DNA of 64,000 nucleotides from Halicephalobus mephisto. Taxonomy: Eukaryota > Nematoda > Chromadorea > Rhabditida > Panagrolaimidae. Shown here in pieces: positions 22,331 through 33,047 of the stretch. Position numbers and translations under genes: made by a program. The stretch is taken from positions 1 through 64,000 of the forward strand of contig SWDT01000170.1 in NCBI GenBank assembly GCA_009193035.1, in the 5' to 3' direction. The notes beneath the pieces are model-generated. The model saw only the letters and a program-made list of their open reading frames with translations, was not told the DNA's origin and made no database searches. Every line of letters begins with the position of its first letter. Positions within the stretch are counted from its first letter, which is position 1.

Positions 22331-23345
22331 TGATTCGCTCTGGTTTTGAAATTCCTTTTAAACCAATGTTTTTCTTACTTAACCGAGGTATTAAGTTAAT
22401 TCAATTTTGAAAATTTCCATCGATTTTGGAAAATTTGAACATTTTTTCATAGATCTCAAATCTTCCATTAAATCCTAAAAAATTTCATTTATTTTAAAAA
22501 TTCTAAAAATTTTCAACAAAATCCTAAAAATTCATAAACATGTTTGAAATTCTGAAATTTCGTATTTGATTTTTGAAAATTATGAACTTCGAAAATTTCA
22601 GAATTTTTTATAATATTTTAAATCTTCAAAAATTTGCATAAATTTTGAAAATTTTAAAAATTTTAAAAATCAAATTTGCCCTTTGAAAAATTTTTTTCAT
22701 CGAAAAATTCGATTTTTACTTTCGTTAATTTTCTGTTTTTTTCTCATCAATCACGTACTCCTTCTTAAAATTCGAAAAAGGACAATAATCACGAGGAACG
22801 TCATTTCGTATCTTTGATAATTAATTTCTACAATTACTTTTTTTCAATTTAAAGAAAAATAAAAAATTTCATTCATTTTTTAAAAATTTAAAATTATATA
22901 TTTTTAAATTTAAAAATATTTTTTTTAAAGAAAAATAAAAAATTTAAAAATATTTTTTTTAAAGAAAAATAAAAAATTTGAAAATATATTTTTTTAATTT
23001 TAAAATTATATTTTTTTAAAGAAAAATAAAAAATTCCATTCATTTTTTGAAATTTGAAAATTCATTTTTTTTATTTTAAATTTAAAATTACATTTTTTTA
23101 ACTTTAAAATTTCATTTATTTTTTGAAAAATTTGAATTTATTTTTACAAAAAATTTAAAAAAACAACAAAAAAATCTAAAAAAATATTAATACAAAAAAA
23201 ATAAAAATTTTAATATAAAAAAAATAAAAATTTTAATACAAAAAAAATAAAAATTTTAATATAAAAAAAATAAAAATTTTAATATAAAAAAAATAAAAAT
23301 TTTAATACAGAAAAAATAAAAATTTTAATATAAAAAAAATAAAAA
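22331..23345. repeat. AT-rich low-complexity sequence with a short tandem array
   Basis: At 22331-22850 I see no feature. At 22850-23345, simple A/T runs lead into about six copies of AAAAAATAAAAATTTTAATA at roughly 27-30 bp spacing. Confidence 0.6.
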
Positions 23346-23390
23346 TTCAATGTTCTAAAGTTGAAAATTTTCGCAAAATTTTATTTTTCG

Positions 23391-23489
23391 ATGACAATGT
23401 TCGATCTCCTGATTTTCTGTGTTGTCTGGACTGGTGGTCAACTGAGTACAAAAGAAACGAAATCTTCCAAGATAAAAGTTTTCGCTTGA
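23391..23489 (+). CDS. Candidate 32-residue secreted peptide (weak)
   Basis: A short ATG frame reads MTMFDLLIFCVVWTGG, resembling a signal peptide, followed by a Lys/Ser-rich tail and TGA. It sits in otherwise non-coding AT-rich sequence with no splice partner I can defend. It could be chance or the first exon of an unrecognised gene. Confidence 0.2.
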   Translation: MTMFDLLIFCVVWTGGQLSTKETKSSKIKVFA

Positions 23490-23639
23490 TTTTTTGCAAA
23501 AAATAAAACAAGACCAATTACTCGAAATGAGATGACGAAATTTGACTTTTTATTTTTCAAGTTATTTGTCTAAAATTGATTCGAACTAAAATGGAACTAA
23601 TAGTTCATTGAGGTATTCCACTCGAGACCAATGGCTGCT

Positions 23640-24220
23640 TGGAAGAGTAAATTTGGTCCTGTCACGAATGATGTTTAATTTTGTTTTTGAGATAAGTTAC
23701 TGTATGTTCGAAAATTGTTAAATTTATTGTTGAAAATAAGTTAAGCAGTATTCGCGGTGGGACCACTGACTTCGATTTTCGAAATTTATTCCAAATTTGA
23801 TCCCGTCACGAATAATGTTTAATTTCGTTTTTGGGATAAGTTATTGTATGTTTGAAAATTATCAAATTTATTTTTAAGAACAAATTAAGCAGTATTCGCG
23901 GTGGGACCACTGACTTCGATTTTCGAAATTTATTCCAAATTTGGTCCTGTCACGAATGATGTTTAATTACTATCCATTTAAAAATCACTATCCAAATTAT
24001 CAAAAATTTAATGAAAAACTATTCGCGTCAGGACCAAAATTTTCTAAAATTAATTTTTTTAAGTAATGGTCCCGCCACGAATGGTGTTCAGTTACTGTAT
24101 ATTTAAAAATTAATAAATTTTGCTAAAAAAATAATTTAAATATTTTTCGCGTCAGGACCAAAATTTCCTAAAATTAATTTTTTTTTAAAAATATAGTTTT
24201 GAAATAACGGTCTCACCACG
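23640..24220. repeat. Array of four palindromic elements with GGTCC-CACGAAT ends
   Basis: Four successive units of roughly 100-115 bp each begin with TGGTCCTGTCACGAATGATG (or a variant) and end with the inverse motif (ATTCGCGGTGGGACCA or TTCGCGTCAGGACCA). The arms continue inward with TTTAATTTTGTTTTTG-like sequence against its rough inverse, so each unit can fold into a hairpin. Starts are near 23655, 23803, 23937 and 24067. Confidence 0.7.
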
Positions 24221-25340
24221 CAATTTTTTTTTATTTATGAATTTCGTTACAGGTTTTTGAGTAACTTTTGTTCGATCATTTTTTTTATTTTTCGATCATT
24301 GAAGAGAAATTTGGGACCAATTTTGTCCGGCAAGATCGATTGTTCCGATTGGTTCTTTACCAAAAACTTCTTTTTTCTCGAGTCTTAACAGCTGAAGACG
24401 TCTGAAATTTTTTTCATTTTCATCAAAACATTTTTTATTTCTTCCATAATCTACCATAATCGAGCAAAATTCAATATTTAAAAATATTAATTCTTTTAAA
24501 TTTTAAATTTTTAAAAATATTTATTTTTTATTTTAATTTTAAATTTTTAAAAATATTTATTTTTTTTAATTTTAAATTTTAAAAATATTTATTTTTTAAA
24601 TTTTGATTTTTAAAAATATTATTTTTTTAATTTACATTTTTAAAAATATTATTTTTTAAATTTTGATTTTTAAAAATATTTATTTTTTTTTAATTTTAAA
24701 TTTTTTAAAAATTATATTTTATTTTTTTTTTTTAATTTTTTAAAAATTATTTTTTTGTTTTTTTAAATTTTTTAAAAATTATATTTTATTTTTTTTTTAA
24801 ATTTTTTAAAAATTATTTTTTTGTTTTTTATTTTTTTTTAAATTATATTTTATTTTTGTTTTTTTAAGTTTTTTATGATGAATTATATTTTTAAAATTCT
24901 GTAATTTTCAAAAATGTCCTCGAAAATTGATCGTGAATTTTTTTGAAGAAATTTTTCGATTCCTTGAGGGGGTTTTCTGAGACGAGTTGTTATCTCTAAA
25001 TTTGGCCCGATCAAAAAAACAACGACCTTTCACGTGTCGCAGAATTACTTTGTTTATCGCTAATTTTGCAATTTTATTTTTGTAAACAAAAGCTCAGGAG
25101 GAATCTGGGAAATTTCAGAATCCAGTTTACAATTTCGAAATGAAATCTCAGATTTAAAAAATATTTCGAAAATTTTTTTTAGATTTTTTTCAGAAAATTT
25201 TTTTTTATTTTTTTGAAGAAAATTTTTTTTTATTTTTTTGAAAAATTTTTTTTTTGAAAATTTTGGAATTTGATGATAATTTTTTTGGAAATTTTTGTGG
25301 GCAATTTTTGAAGATGGACGATTTTAGAAGTTTTTGAAAA
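24221..25340. other. Intergenic, mostly low-complexity
   Basis: At 24480-24890 there are simple repeats of TTTTTAAAAATATTTATTTT. The stretch 24240-24400 holds an open frame after a TTACAG, but with no partner exon. I see nothing in 24900-25340 beyond a modestly GC-richer patch that might be distal promoter. Confidence 0.4.
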
Positions 25341-25344
25341 AATT

Positions 25345-25800
25345 TTGAAAATTCGTGTCGAGAAAATTTTTAAAAAAAATTTGTTTTGATTTTTATATTG
25401 ATAAAATTTTATAAAATCTTAAATTATAAAAATTCGCGTCGGGACTATTTTAAAAAAAATAGTTTTAACTTTAAAAATTCGCGTCGAGACCACTTTGAAA
25501 AAAAAATAGTTTTAATTTTAAAACACTGTAATTTTAAAAATTCGTGTCGGGACTATTTTAAAAAAAATTAATTTTGATTTTTGTATTGGTAAAATTTTAT
25601 AAAATTATAAATTTTAAAAATTCGTGTCGGGATTATTTTGGAAATTTTTTTTATAATTTACTTTAAAAATTCGTGTCGGGACCACTTTGTGAAAAAATTA
25701 GTTTTTATTTTTGTGTTAATAAAACTTAAAAAATTTCATATTCTCGAAATTCGTGTCGGAACCATTTCGTGACTTTTAAAATTTTTACAGTATTTTTTCA
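25345..25800. repeat. Tandem solo copies of the TTCGTGTCGGGACC motif
   Basis: Seven same-orientation copies (near 25355, 25432, 25478, 25540, 25620, 25668 and 25749) of ATTCGTGTCGGGACCACTTT, or a variant, sit immediately upstream of the membrane-protein gene. They are spaced roughly 45-80 bp apart by AT-rich filler. Confidence 0.75.
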
Positions 25801-25803
25801 GAC

Positions 25804-27031
25804 ATGAACAGCATAAAGATCTTTTTTGTTTTGTTTTTTTCTTTCTACAGTACCTCAGGAGAACCGGAATCTCCCAGAGCACAGTCCGAAGTAAAAGTAG
25901 AATCAGAAGTCGATTCGACTGTGCAACTCGTGTTCCCGATTCCAGAATCCGACTCGAGTATTTCGGATTCACAAGAACAACAATTCCAAAAAATGACAAT
26001 TATTCAAAATTTAAATTATTTGGTAAATTTTGAAATAATTTAATTTTAAAAAATAATTTTAATTTTTTTAATTTAAAAAATTTCGAAATAATTTTAATTT
26101 TTTTTAATTTTAAATTTTGATAATTTTTAATTTTTTTAAGAATTTATTTAATTATTTTTAATTTATTAATTCTAAAATTTTTAAAAAATAATTTTAACTT
26201 TTTTAATTTTCAAAAATAATTTTAATTTTAAAAATTTTGAAAATTTTTAACTTTTTTAAGAATTTATTTAATTTTTTAAAATTTATTTAATTTTTGAACT
26301 TTTTAAAATTTGTTAATTTTAAATTTTAGGACGAGATTATTTCGAATTTGGATTCAGAAAAACAGAAATTAGAAGATTTGTGGAAGTCTTCAGCGACGCC
26401 GTCTCGGTTGCAGAGTGCCGCGAAGTCGTTGTGGGAGAAAACGACTCGTCAGTTGGGTCTTCTGAATCGGAAAAAGTCGGATTTGGTGGGGGCGTTGAAG
26501 AACCTCTCTTCCTCGGAGGAGTTCTTCGGTCCTGAAGGGAACAATGAAACGACTACAGTACCCCAGAAGGAAGACGAAACCACGACGCCGCGTTTGTCGA
26601 AGGCGATTTGTCAGTTTTTCGTTTTCGGAACGCTGTTCGGGGTGGTCGTCACCATCACGGCCTGTTCCTGTTTCCTCCAGCCCAAGAACCAGAGGACCAG
26701 GATCTCCAGTACTCTCAGTTGGTTTCGAAAAATAAAAAAAAAGTAAAAATAAATTTCAGATTTGAATCCTAGTCGGATTCCGGAGCCTTTCGACTACAGT
26801 AAGCCCTGTTGTCTGAGAGCAGACGCCTCCGGCAGGTTCTACGCCTCCCCCATCGACGGCGAGGAAGTCCCTCCGCTGCCCACCTACGAGGACGCCTTGA
26901 GTCTTCCTCAGCGGATTACGGTAGAAACCGGGACTCAAACGAATCAACCCAGATCGTCGTCGTCGATGTTTCGTCAGAATCCAGAACCCAAACCAACGGA
27001 GTCCGGAAATTCCGAAAATCAAAGATATTAA
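25804..27031 (+). CDS. Type I membrane protein with cytoplasmic PY-like motif, unknown function
   Basis: Three exons (25804-26022, 26330-26717, 26760-27031) join in phase to give 292 residues. The ATG lies three bases after TTTTTCAG, a likely trans-splice site. The order is signal peptide (MNSIKIFFVLFFSFYSTSG), acidic/Ser-rich ectodomain, a helical stretch (DSEKQKLEDLWKSS to LGLLNRKKSDLVGAL), one transmembrane segment (FFVFGTLFGVVVTITACSC) and a cytoplasmic tail. The tail contains PPLPTYEDALSL, an L/PPxY-type motif of the kind bound by Nedd4-family WW domains. I do not recognise the family. The donor of exon 2 (A|GTTGGT) is the weakest part of the model; A|GTACTC is an alternative. Confidence 0.65.
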
Positions 27032-28440
27032 ATTTTTTGAAACCTACGACGACACACAAAAGTGCCGAAATTTTTCATTTTTTCGCATAATTCTTCTTTC
27101 ACTTAATTTTTAATTTTTAAATTTTAATTTTTTTAAATAAAAAAATAGTTTTTACTGGTAATTTGTTTTGTTCAAATAAATGAATATTTTTAAAAATAGA
27201 AATTTTCACAAAACGGTCTCGACAAGAAATTTTTGAACTTTTTAAAAACGGTCCCGACAAGAAATTTTTGAAAAATTAAATTTTGAATTATTTTTAATAT
27301 TTTAATTTTTAAAGATTTTAGAACTCTTTCGAAATTCTAATTTTTACGAAAATTAAAAATAAAAATTCATATAAAATGGTCCTGACAAGAAATTTTTGAA
27401 CTTTTTAAAAACGGTCTCGACAAGAAATTTTTAAACTTTTTAAACAATTATTTTTGAAAAACGGTCCTGACACGAATTTCTAAAATCTTTTAGAAACTTT
27501 TTATAAAATTCTGGAAGATTTCAGAAACTTTTAATGTAGTTTTGAAAATTTGCAAAAGTCGATAAAATTTTAATTTTTAAAAAGTTTAATAAAATTTAGA
27601 TTTTAAAAATTTTAATAAAATTTTGATTTTTAAAAATCTTTAAAATAACAACTTTCAAATCTTGTGAATTTGTTGGACAGTTTTGAAGTTTTTTACTTTG
27701 CATTCTGGTATGAATGACAATTCCGCGTAGAAGTTCCAAATTTTTGATTTTTTTCCTACTTTTTTTTTCTTTTTATTCTTAATTTTTATAAAACTCCAAA
27801 TACTTCGAAATTTTATCTCAAGAAACCTTATAGTTAATTGGACAGTTTTATTTGTTTTTTCATATATGATTTTTTACGTGTAAAAATTTTGAATTTTGAA
27901 TTTTTTCTTATTTTTTATTTCTTATTTTTTATTTTTTATTTTTTATTTTCCTTTATTTCTTGCTATATTTTGAAATAAAGCTTCAAATATCCCAAATTTT
28001 AGCCGTAAGAAATGTTATACTTAATTTCTTGAACAATTTTATTATTATTTTTATATATGATTTTTTTGTAGAAATTTTTTATTTCTTATTTTTTATTTTC
28101 ATTTATTTCTTGCTATATTTCGAAATAAAACCTCAAATATTTTGAAATTTTATCCTTAAAATCGTATAATTTCTTGAACAGTTTTATTATTGTTTTTTAT
28201 ATGATTTTTTCCACTTCCAAATTTTTCATTTTTCATTTTTTCTACTTCATTCTATCTTTCTCATTTTTGTCTTTATTTTTTATTACTATATTTCGAAATT
28301 TAACACCAAAAGTCCCATAGTTAATTGGACAGTTTTATTGTTTTTCGTCTGTATTTTTATATTTGATTTTTCGAACTAGTTTCAAATTTTTCGGCTTTTT
28401 TATTTTTTAAATTTTCTTTTTTAATATGATTTGTAACATT
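27032..28440. repeat. Intergenic AT-rich sequence with inverse GGTCCCGACAAGAAAT motifs
   Basis: Five copies of ACGGTCCCGACAAGAAATTT, or a variant, lie at about 27213, 27248, 27377, 27411 and 27461. They run opposite to those upstream of the same gene. The rest (27540-28440) is low-complexity T-rich sequence with ATATTTCGAAATAAA-like recurrences and no gene. Confidence 0.6.
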
Positions 28441-29105
28441 AGAAGTGTTAAATTTGTCGTGTATTAATTTGAAATCTCCATGGTTAATCAGAAAATTTCG
28501 TTTTTGAATTTTTTCATATATGAAAATTTCGCGTCAGATTTCTGTTTTTCAATTATATTTCGTACTTTTTTGTTAATATGCATTTATTGCTTTCAAATTA
28601 ACTAGAAATATTAGAAAATTTGAATATTGTGAGGATTAAATTAAAGTCATTTGTGGTTTCGTGAATTTCGCGTTTTTCATATATGGAAATTTCGCGTCAG
28701 ATTTCTGAATTTTTTCTATTTTGTGTTTATTTCCTCCAATTTAACTAGAAATATTAGAAATTCCTAATATTCCAAGGATTAAATTAAAGTCATTTGTGGT
28801 TTCGTGAACTTTTTGTAAATTTTGTGTTTTTCATATATGAAAATTTCACGTCAGATTTCTGAATTTTCGAATTTTTTCTACTTTGTGTTTATTTCCTCCA
28901 ATTTAACTAGAAATATTAGAAAATTTGAATATTGTGAGGATTAAATTAAAGTCATTTGTGGTTTCGTGAATTTCGTGTTTTTCATATATGGAAATTTCGC
29001 GTCAGATTTCTGAATTTTCGAATTTTTTCTATTTTGTGTTTATTTCCTCTAATATAACTAGAAATGTTAGAAACTCCTAATATTGTTCTAAAATATCCTA
29101 AATTA
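28440..29105. repeat. Roughly 153 bp tandem array
   Basis: Four units carry TTCATATATGAAAATTTCGC, GTCAGATTTCTGAATTTT, TTTATTTCCTCCAATTTAAC and AAAGTCATTTGTGGTTTCG. Unit starts are near 28521, 28674, 28826 and 28978. Confidence 0.8.
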
Positions 29106-29228
29106 AACAATTGTAATTTTTTAATTTTTGTGTATGATAACATCCGCGTGAAAATTTTGAAATTTCGAACTTTTTTAATTCGTATTTTTTAGTTTTCTTT
29201 TTATTTCGTTCTTCCAATGTGACTCGAG

Positions 29229-31137
29229 ATGTCAGAAGTGCCGAACATTTCGAGCACCAACCTAAAAGCCGTCATCAAGTTTATTTACCTTGGAGAAATC
29301 GAATTGACCGAAGAAAATGTCAAAGAAATTTTTATATTTGGTAAATTGATTTTTATTATTTTTAATTTTATATATTTTTAGCTAAACAATATGAAATTAA
29401 AGGCCTAGCACCGAAATGTCTGGAGTTCGATCCTTCTTTAGAACCGGAAGTCACTCCGGATACGGTAGTGGACATCATTGAGAAGGCCTATGTTCAGAAG
29501 GACCTCGTTACTTACCGTAACTGTCTGGAGAAGTTGATGTTGTGTCCAGATTACAGTCTCCAATGGCCTAAAGTCAGTAAGGAAATTTTCATGGAACTCG
29601 TCAAAGCAGAGGAAAGTGGTCTGCGAGAAGAGGAAATTTTCCAAACGATGATGAATTGGCTCAAAGTACATTATCCTGAATTGGATTTGAAAACGCCCAA
29701 AAACAAACCTGCTCTTCGAAAAATATTGGATGATTTTCTTCCTCACATCAGATTCCCCGTGATGAACTATAATTTCCTCTGTAATGTTGCTTGTAAGTAA
29801 TTTTTTAATAATTTTTTGGTTTTAATTTAGTTATTATTGGAATTTTTAAATATTTTAGCAGATTTAACATAGTCGTCATTTTTAATGCAGTTTTTGTCGT
29901 GGATTTGGGAAAGTAATTCAGATTACGTCTTTTTTGTGAATGTAAATTCCTAAATCTTCTATTAATAGATCCTTAAATCTCCTGTGAATCAATTTCCGAA
30001 TTCCTTTAGGATTAGTCTCTGGATTGTTAACTACCCTATGGATGAATTTCTAAACCCCCTGCGAATGTAACCCTAAGTTTTTTAATATATTTCTGAACCC
30101 CCTGTGAATGTATTCCTAATTGTTTTTAATGCATCTCTGAACTCCCTGCGGATGTAGCCCTAATTCTCTAATGCATCTCTGAACCCCTGTGAATGTAACC
30201 TTAAATCTGTAATGTACCTCAATCCCTTGCAAATGTAACCCTAAATCTCTAATACATTTCTGAACCCCCTGCGAATGTACCCCTAATTCTCTAGTGCATC
30301 TCTGAACCCCTATGAATGTAACCCTAAATCTCTAATGTACCTCAACCCCTTGCAAATGTAACCCTAATTTTCTAATACATTTCTGAACCCCTTGCAAATA
30401 TAACCTTAATTCTCTAATGCATCTCTGAACTCTTTGCTGATTATTTGTAAACTTTGTGTGGAGAAATTCTTTTTCTTTGATTCTTCAATAATCGTTTTAT
30501 ATAATTTTCAGTGTATGTTGCAAAAAAACCACTATCATGTAGACAAAGTTCCGAAAATTTACTGATTAACTAGATTTATTATTTTATTTGTTGAAAATTC
30601 CTCAAAATTATTGAATTTTTGCTGATAACTTGTCTACATGGTTTTTGAATTGTTTTTAATAATAATTGAGAATAGTGAATTTAGTTTTATATATGAGTTA
30701 CTTTTGATAATCCAGAATAGGGAATTTAGTTTTATATATGAGTTACTTTTGATAATCCAGAATAGGGAATTTAGTTTTATATATGAGTTACTTTTGATAA
30801 TCCAGAATAGGGAATTTAGTTTTATATATGAGTTACTTTTAATAATCCAGAATAGTGAATGTAGTTTTATATATGAGTTACTTTTGATAATCCAGAATAG
30901 GGAATGTAGTTTTATATATGAGTTACTTTTGATAATCGAGAATAGTGAATTTAGTTTTATATATGAATTGTTTTAGTCAAAGCAGGGGTTCTTCCAGAGC
31001 AGAGCCGAAACGACATCTTGTACGATCATGCTCTAATGGACGTGATGGACATGAAAATCCCCATTCAATGGAAGTCTTCGTATTCTCATGATTTCAGAAG
31101 TCTTGTTAGTTGTTCATGTCATCCTATGATCGGATGA
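29229..31137 (+). CDS. BTB-BACK domain protein with truncated BTB
   Basis: Three exons (29229-29340, 29382-29792, 30977-31137) join in phase to give 227 residues. The N-terminus PNISSTNLKAVIKFIYLGEI and ELTEENVKEIFIFAKQYEIKG is the second half of a BTB/POZ fold. The first roughly 60 residues expected of a BTB domain are missing. The region upstream is a tandem repeat with no coding frame. A BACK domain follows (VVDIIEKAYVQKDL, SGLREEEIFQTMMNWLKVH, ILDDFLPHIRFPVM), then a short tail. BTB-BACK proteins commonly act as cullin-3 adaptors, but without the BTB half that role is doubtful. Either an upstream exon is far away or the gene is 5' truncated. Confidence 0.65.
29930..30450. repeat. Roughly 58 bp tandem array in a BTB-gene intron
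   Basis: About eight degenerate units of GAATGTAACCCTAAATCTCT plus AATGCATCTCTGAACCCC. Confidence 0.75.
30660..30970 (+). repeat. 45 bp tandem array with an open frame, next to a splice acceptor
   Basis: About six and a half copies of a 45 bp unit (GAGTTACTTTTGATAATCC then AGAATAGGGAATTTAG). Because 45 is a multiple of three, one frame stays open (LLLIIQNREFSFIYE per unit). The last copy runs into TTGTTTTAG, the acceptor of exon 3. I treat it as intronic. Confidence 0.8.
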
Positions 31138-31279
31138 TTGCTAGATATGTTTGTAATTTGTTTTGAATTTGTTTTTTGACGTTGTGATTCTGTTGCCAAT
31201 GAGTATTGTGTTTGATAGCCGTTGTTTTCGGATAAGTTACTTTTTTACATGGTGAATTTTTGTTATTTTTTCCACTAAG

Positions 31280-33047
31280 ATGAGCGAAATTTACAAATCG
31301 GATCATGAACTTTCTGATGATGAAATTGTCAGATATAGTAGACAATTAATAACTGCGGATTTTCATGTTGAAGGTAATTTTAAATTTCGAAATTTTCATT
31401 ATTTTTGTTTTTTAGGTCAAGAAAAGTTGAAAAAAACAGCAGTTTTGATTGTTGGATGTGGTGGATTAGGAAATCCGACAAGTTTGTATCTTGCTGGAGC
31501 AGGAATCGGAAAATTGGGTCTTCTAGATTCGGATTCTGTGGATTTAAGCAATATTCACAGACAGATAGGGTACACTATGGCTGATATCGGAAAAAGGAAA
31601 GTCGAAACATTGAAAAAAGCTGTTTTAGAGTAAGTTTTAAATGAAATTGATATATGAATTTTAATTTTCAGAAGAAATCCAAAAATTAAAGTCGAAATTC
31701 ACGATGTGCGGTTGACGAAAGAAAATATTTTAGAAATTATTTCGAAATATGATATCGTGGCAGATTGTTCAGATAACTTGCCGACGAGATACTTATTAAA
31801 TGAAGCATGTTTTTTGAAGAATATTCCACTAGCAATGGGAAGTGCAGTTGGATGGACAGGACAATTTACGTTTTTTCACACTTCTCCTGAATGTGCTTGT
31901 TATAGATGTCTGTATCCGAAACCAGACATAGCATCGTTGAACATGAGTTGTAACGAGAAAGGAATCATGGGTCCTGTTGTCGGAATAATCGGTAGTACTC
32001 AAGCAATGGAAATTATTAAATTTGTTGGACTTGGAAATTCGTCATATTCGAGCTGTATGCTCGCTTACGATGCTTATAATTCTCGATATATGCATATTAA
32101 ATTAAGATCGAAAGTTTCTGGATGTCCTACATGCGGCGGATCACTGAAAGAACTGAATGATTATAATTACTTGTGTAATTCTCTTGTTGGAAAAACGGTC
32201 AGTTTTTTTTAAAATTAATAATTTTTAAATTTTTTATGGAATTTTTATAAGTGATATTTTTATTTGTTTATATATTTTCGAAATTTATTTTCTCTAGAAT
32301 TGTAGAAATAATTTTAAAAATTTTGAATATAAATTTCTAAATTTTGTTTAATTTTAAATTTAAAAAATTAACTTTTTTATTGTTTGATTAAAAGTAGAAT
32401 TTTATCAATGAATTTTTAAAAGTGATTTTTTTAAAAATATTATTGAATTTTGAAAAGTGATTTTTTTAAAAATATTATTGAATTTCGAAAAGTGATTTTT
32501 TTTGAAATATTATTGAATTTTTAAAAGTGATTTTTTTTAAAAATATTATTGAATTTTGAAAAGTGATTTTTTTAAAAATATTATTGAATTTTTAAAAGTG
32601 ATTTTTTTTAAAAATATTATTGAATTTTGAAAAGTGATTTTTTAGCCATTTTCGGACAAGATTCTTCCAGAAGACAGAATAACGGCCAAGAAATTGGATG
32701 AAATTCTCAAAAGTGATCAAGAAGCAATTTTGATTGATGTCAGGCCAGAAAATGAATTTCGTATTGCTCATCATCCGAAAGCTAAAAATGTTCCGATTAA
32801 TTGTTTTATAAGGACAAAAGAAGGAATTCAAACCCTTTGGCATTACTGTAAGGAAGCGGATCAATCAATGAAAGAAAAAACGGGAGTTAAATGTTTCTTT
32901 ATTTGTCGGAGGGGTAATGATTCTCAAAGAGTTTTGCTTCATTGTAAAGCTGCCCTTCATGGATCGAAGCAGTTGGATGTTGCTGACGTCATCGGTGGAT
33001 ATGAGGCTTGGAAAGCGGAAGTTGATCCGAATTTCCCGGAATATTAA
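31280..33047 (+). CDS. uba-4: MOCS3/UBA4 adenylyltransferase and sulfurtransferase
   Basis: Four exons (31280-31373, 31416-31629, 31672-32197, 32646-33047) join in phase to give 411 residues. The N-terminal half is an E1-like ThiF/MoeB fold: EIVRYSRQL, the nucleotide loop VGCGGLGN, DLSNIHRQI, DCSDNLPTRYLLN, the zinc pairs CYRC and CPTC, and SCNEKGIMGPVVG. The C-terminal half is a rhodanese domain, with LIDVRPENEF and the persulfide Cys in FFICRRGNDSQ. The family activates Urm1 and MOCS2A and gives them sulfur for tRNA thiolation and molybdenum cofactor synthesis. The donor of the last intron is GTCAGT. Fusion and length match the family. Confidence 0.93.
32380..32645 (+). repeat. Roughly 36 bp tandem array forming the 3' end of a uba-4 intron
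   Basis: About seven copies of AAAGTGATTTTTTTAAAAAT plus ATTATTGAATTTT. The last copy is cut at GTGATTTTTTAG, where TTTTTTAG is the splice acceptor of exon 4. Confidence 0.8.

Noticed and set aside
24240..24390. Exon after TTCGTTACAG ending FFFLES
   Set aside because: The frame is open for about 47 codons, but it is Phe-rich from T-runs and no donor exon in phase could be found.
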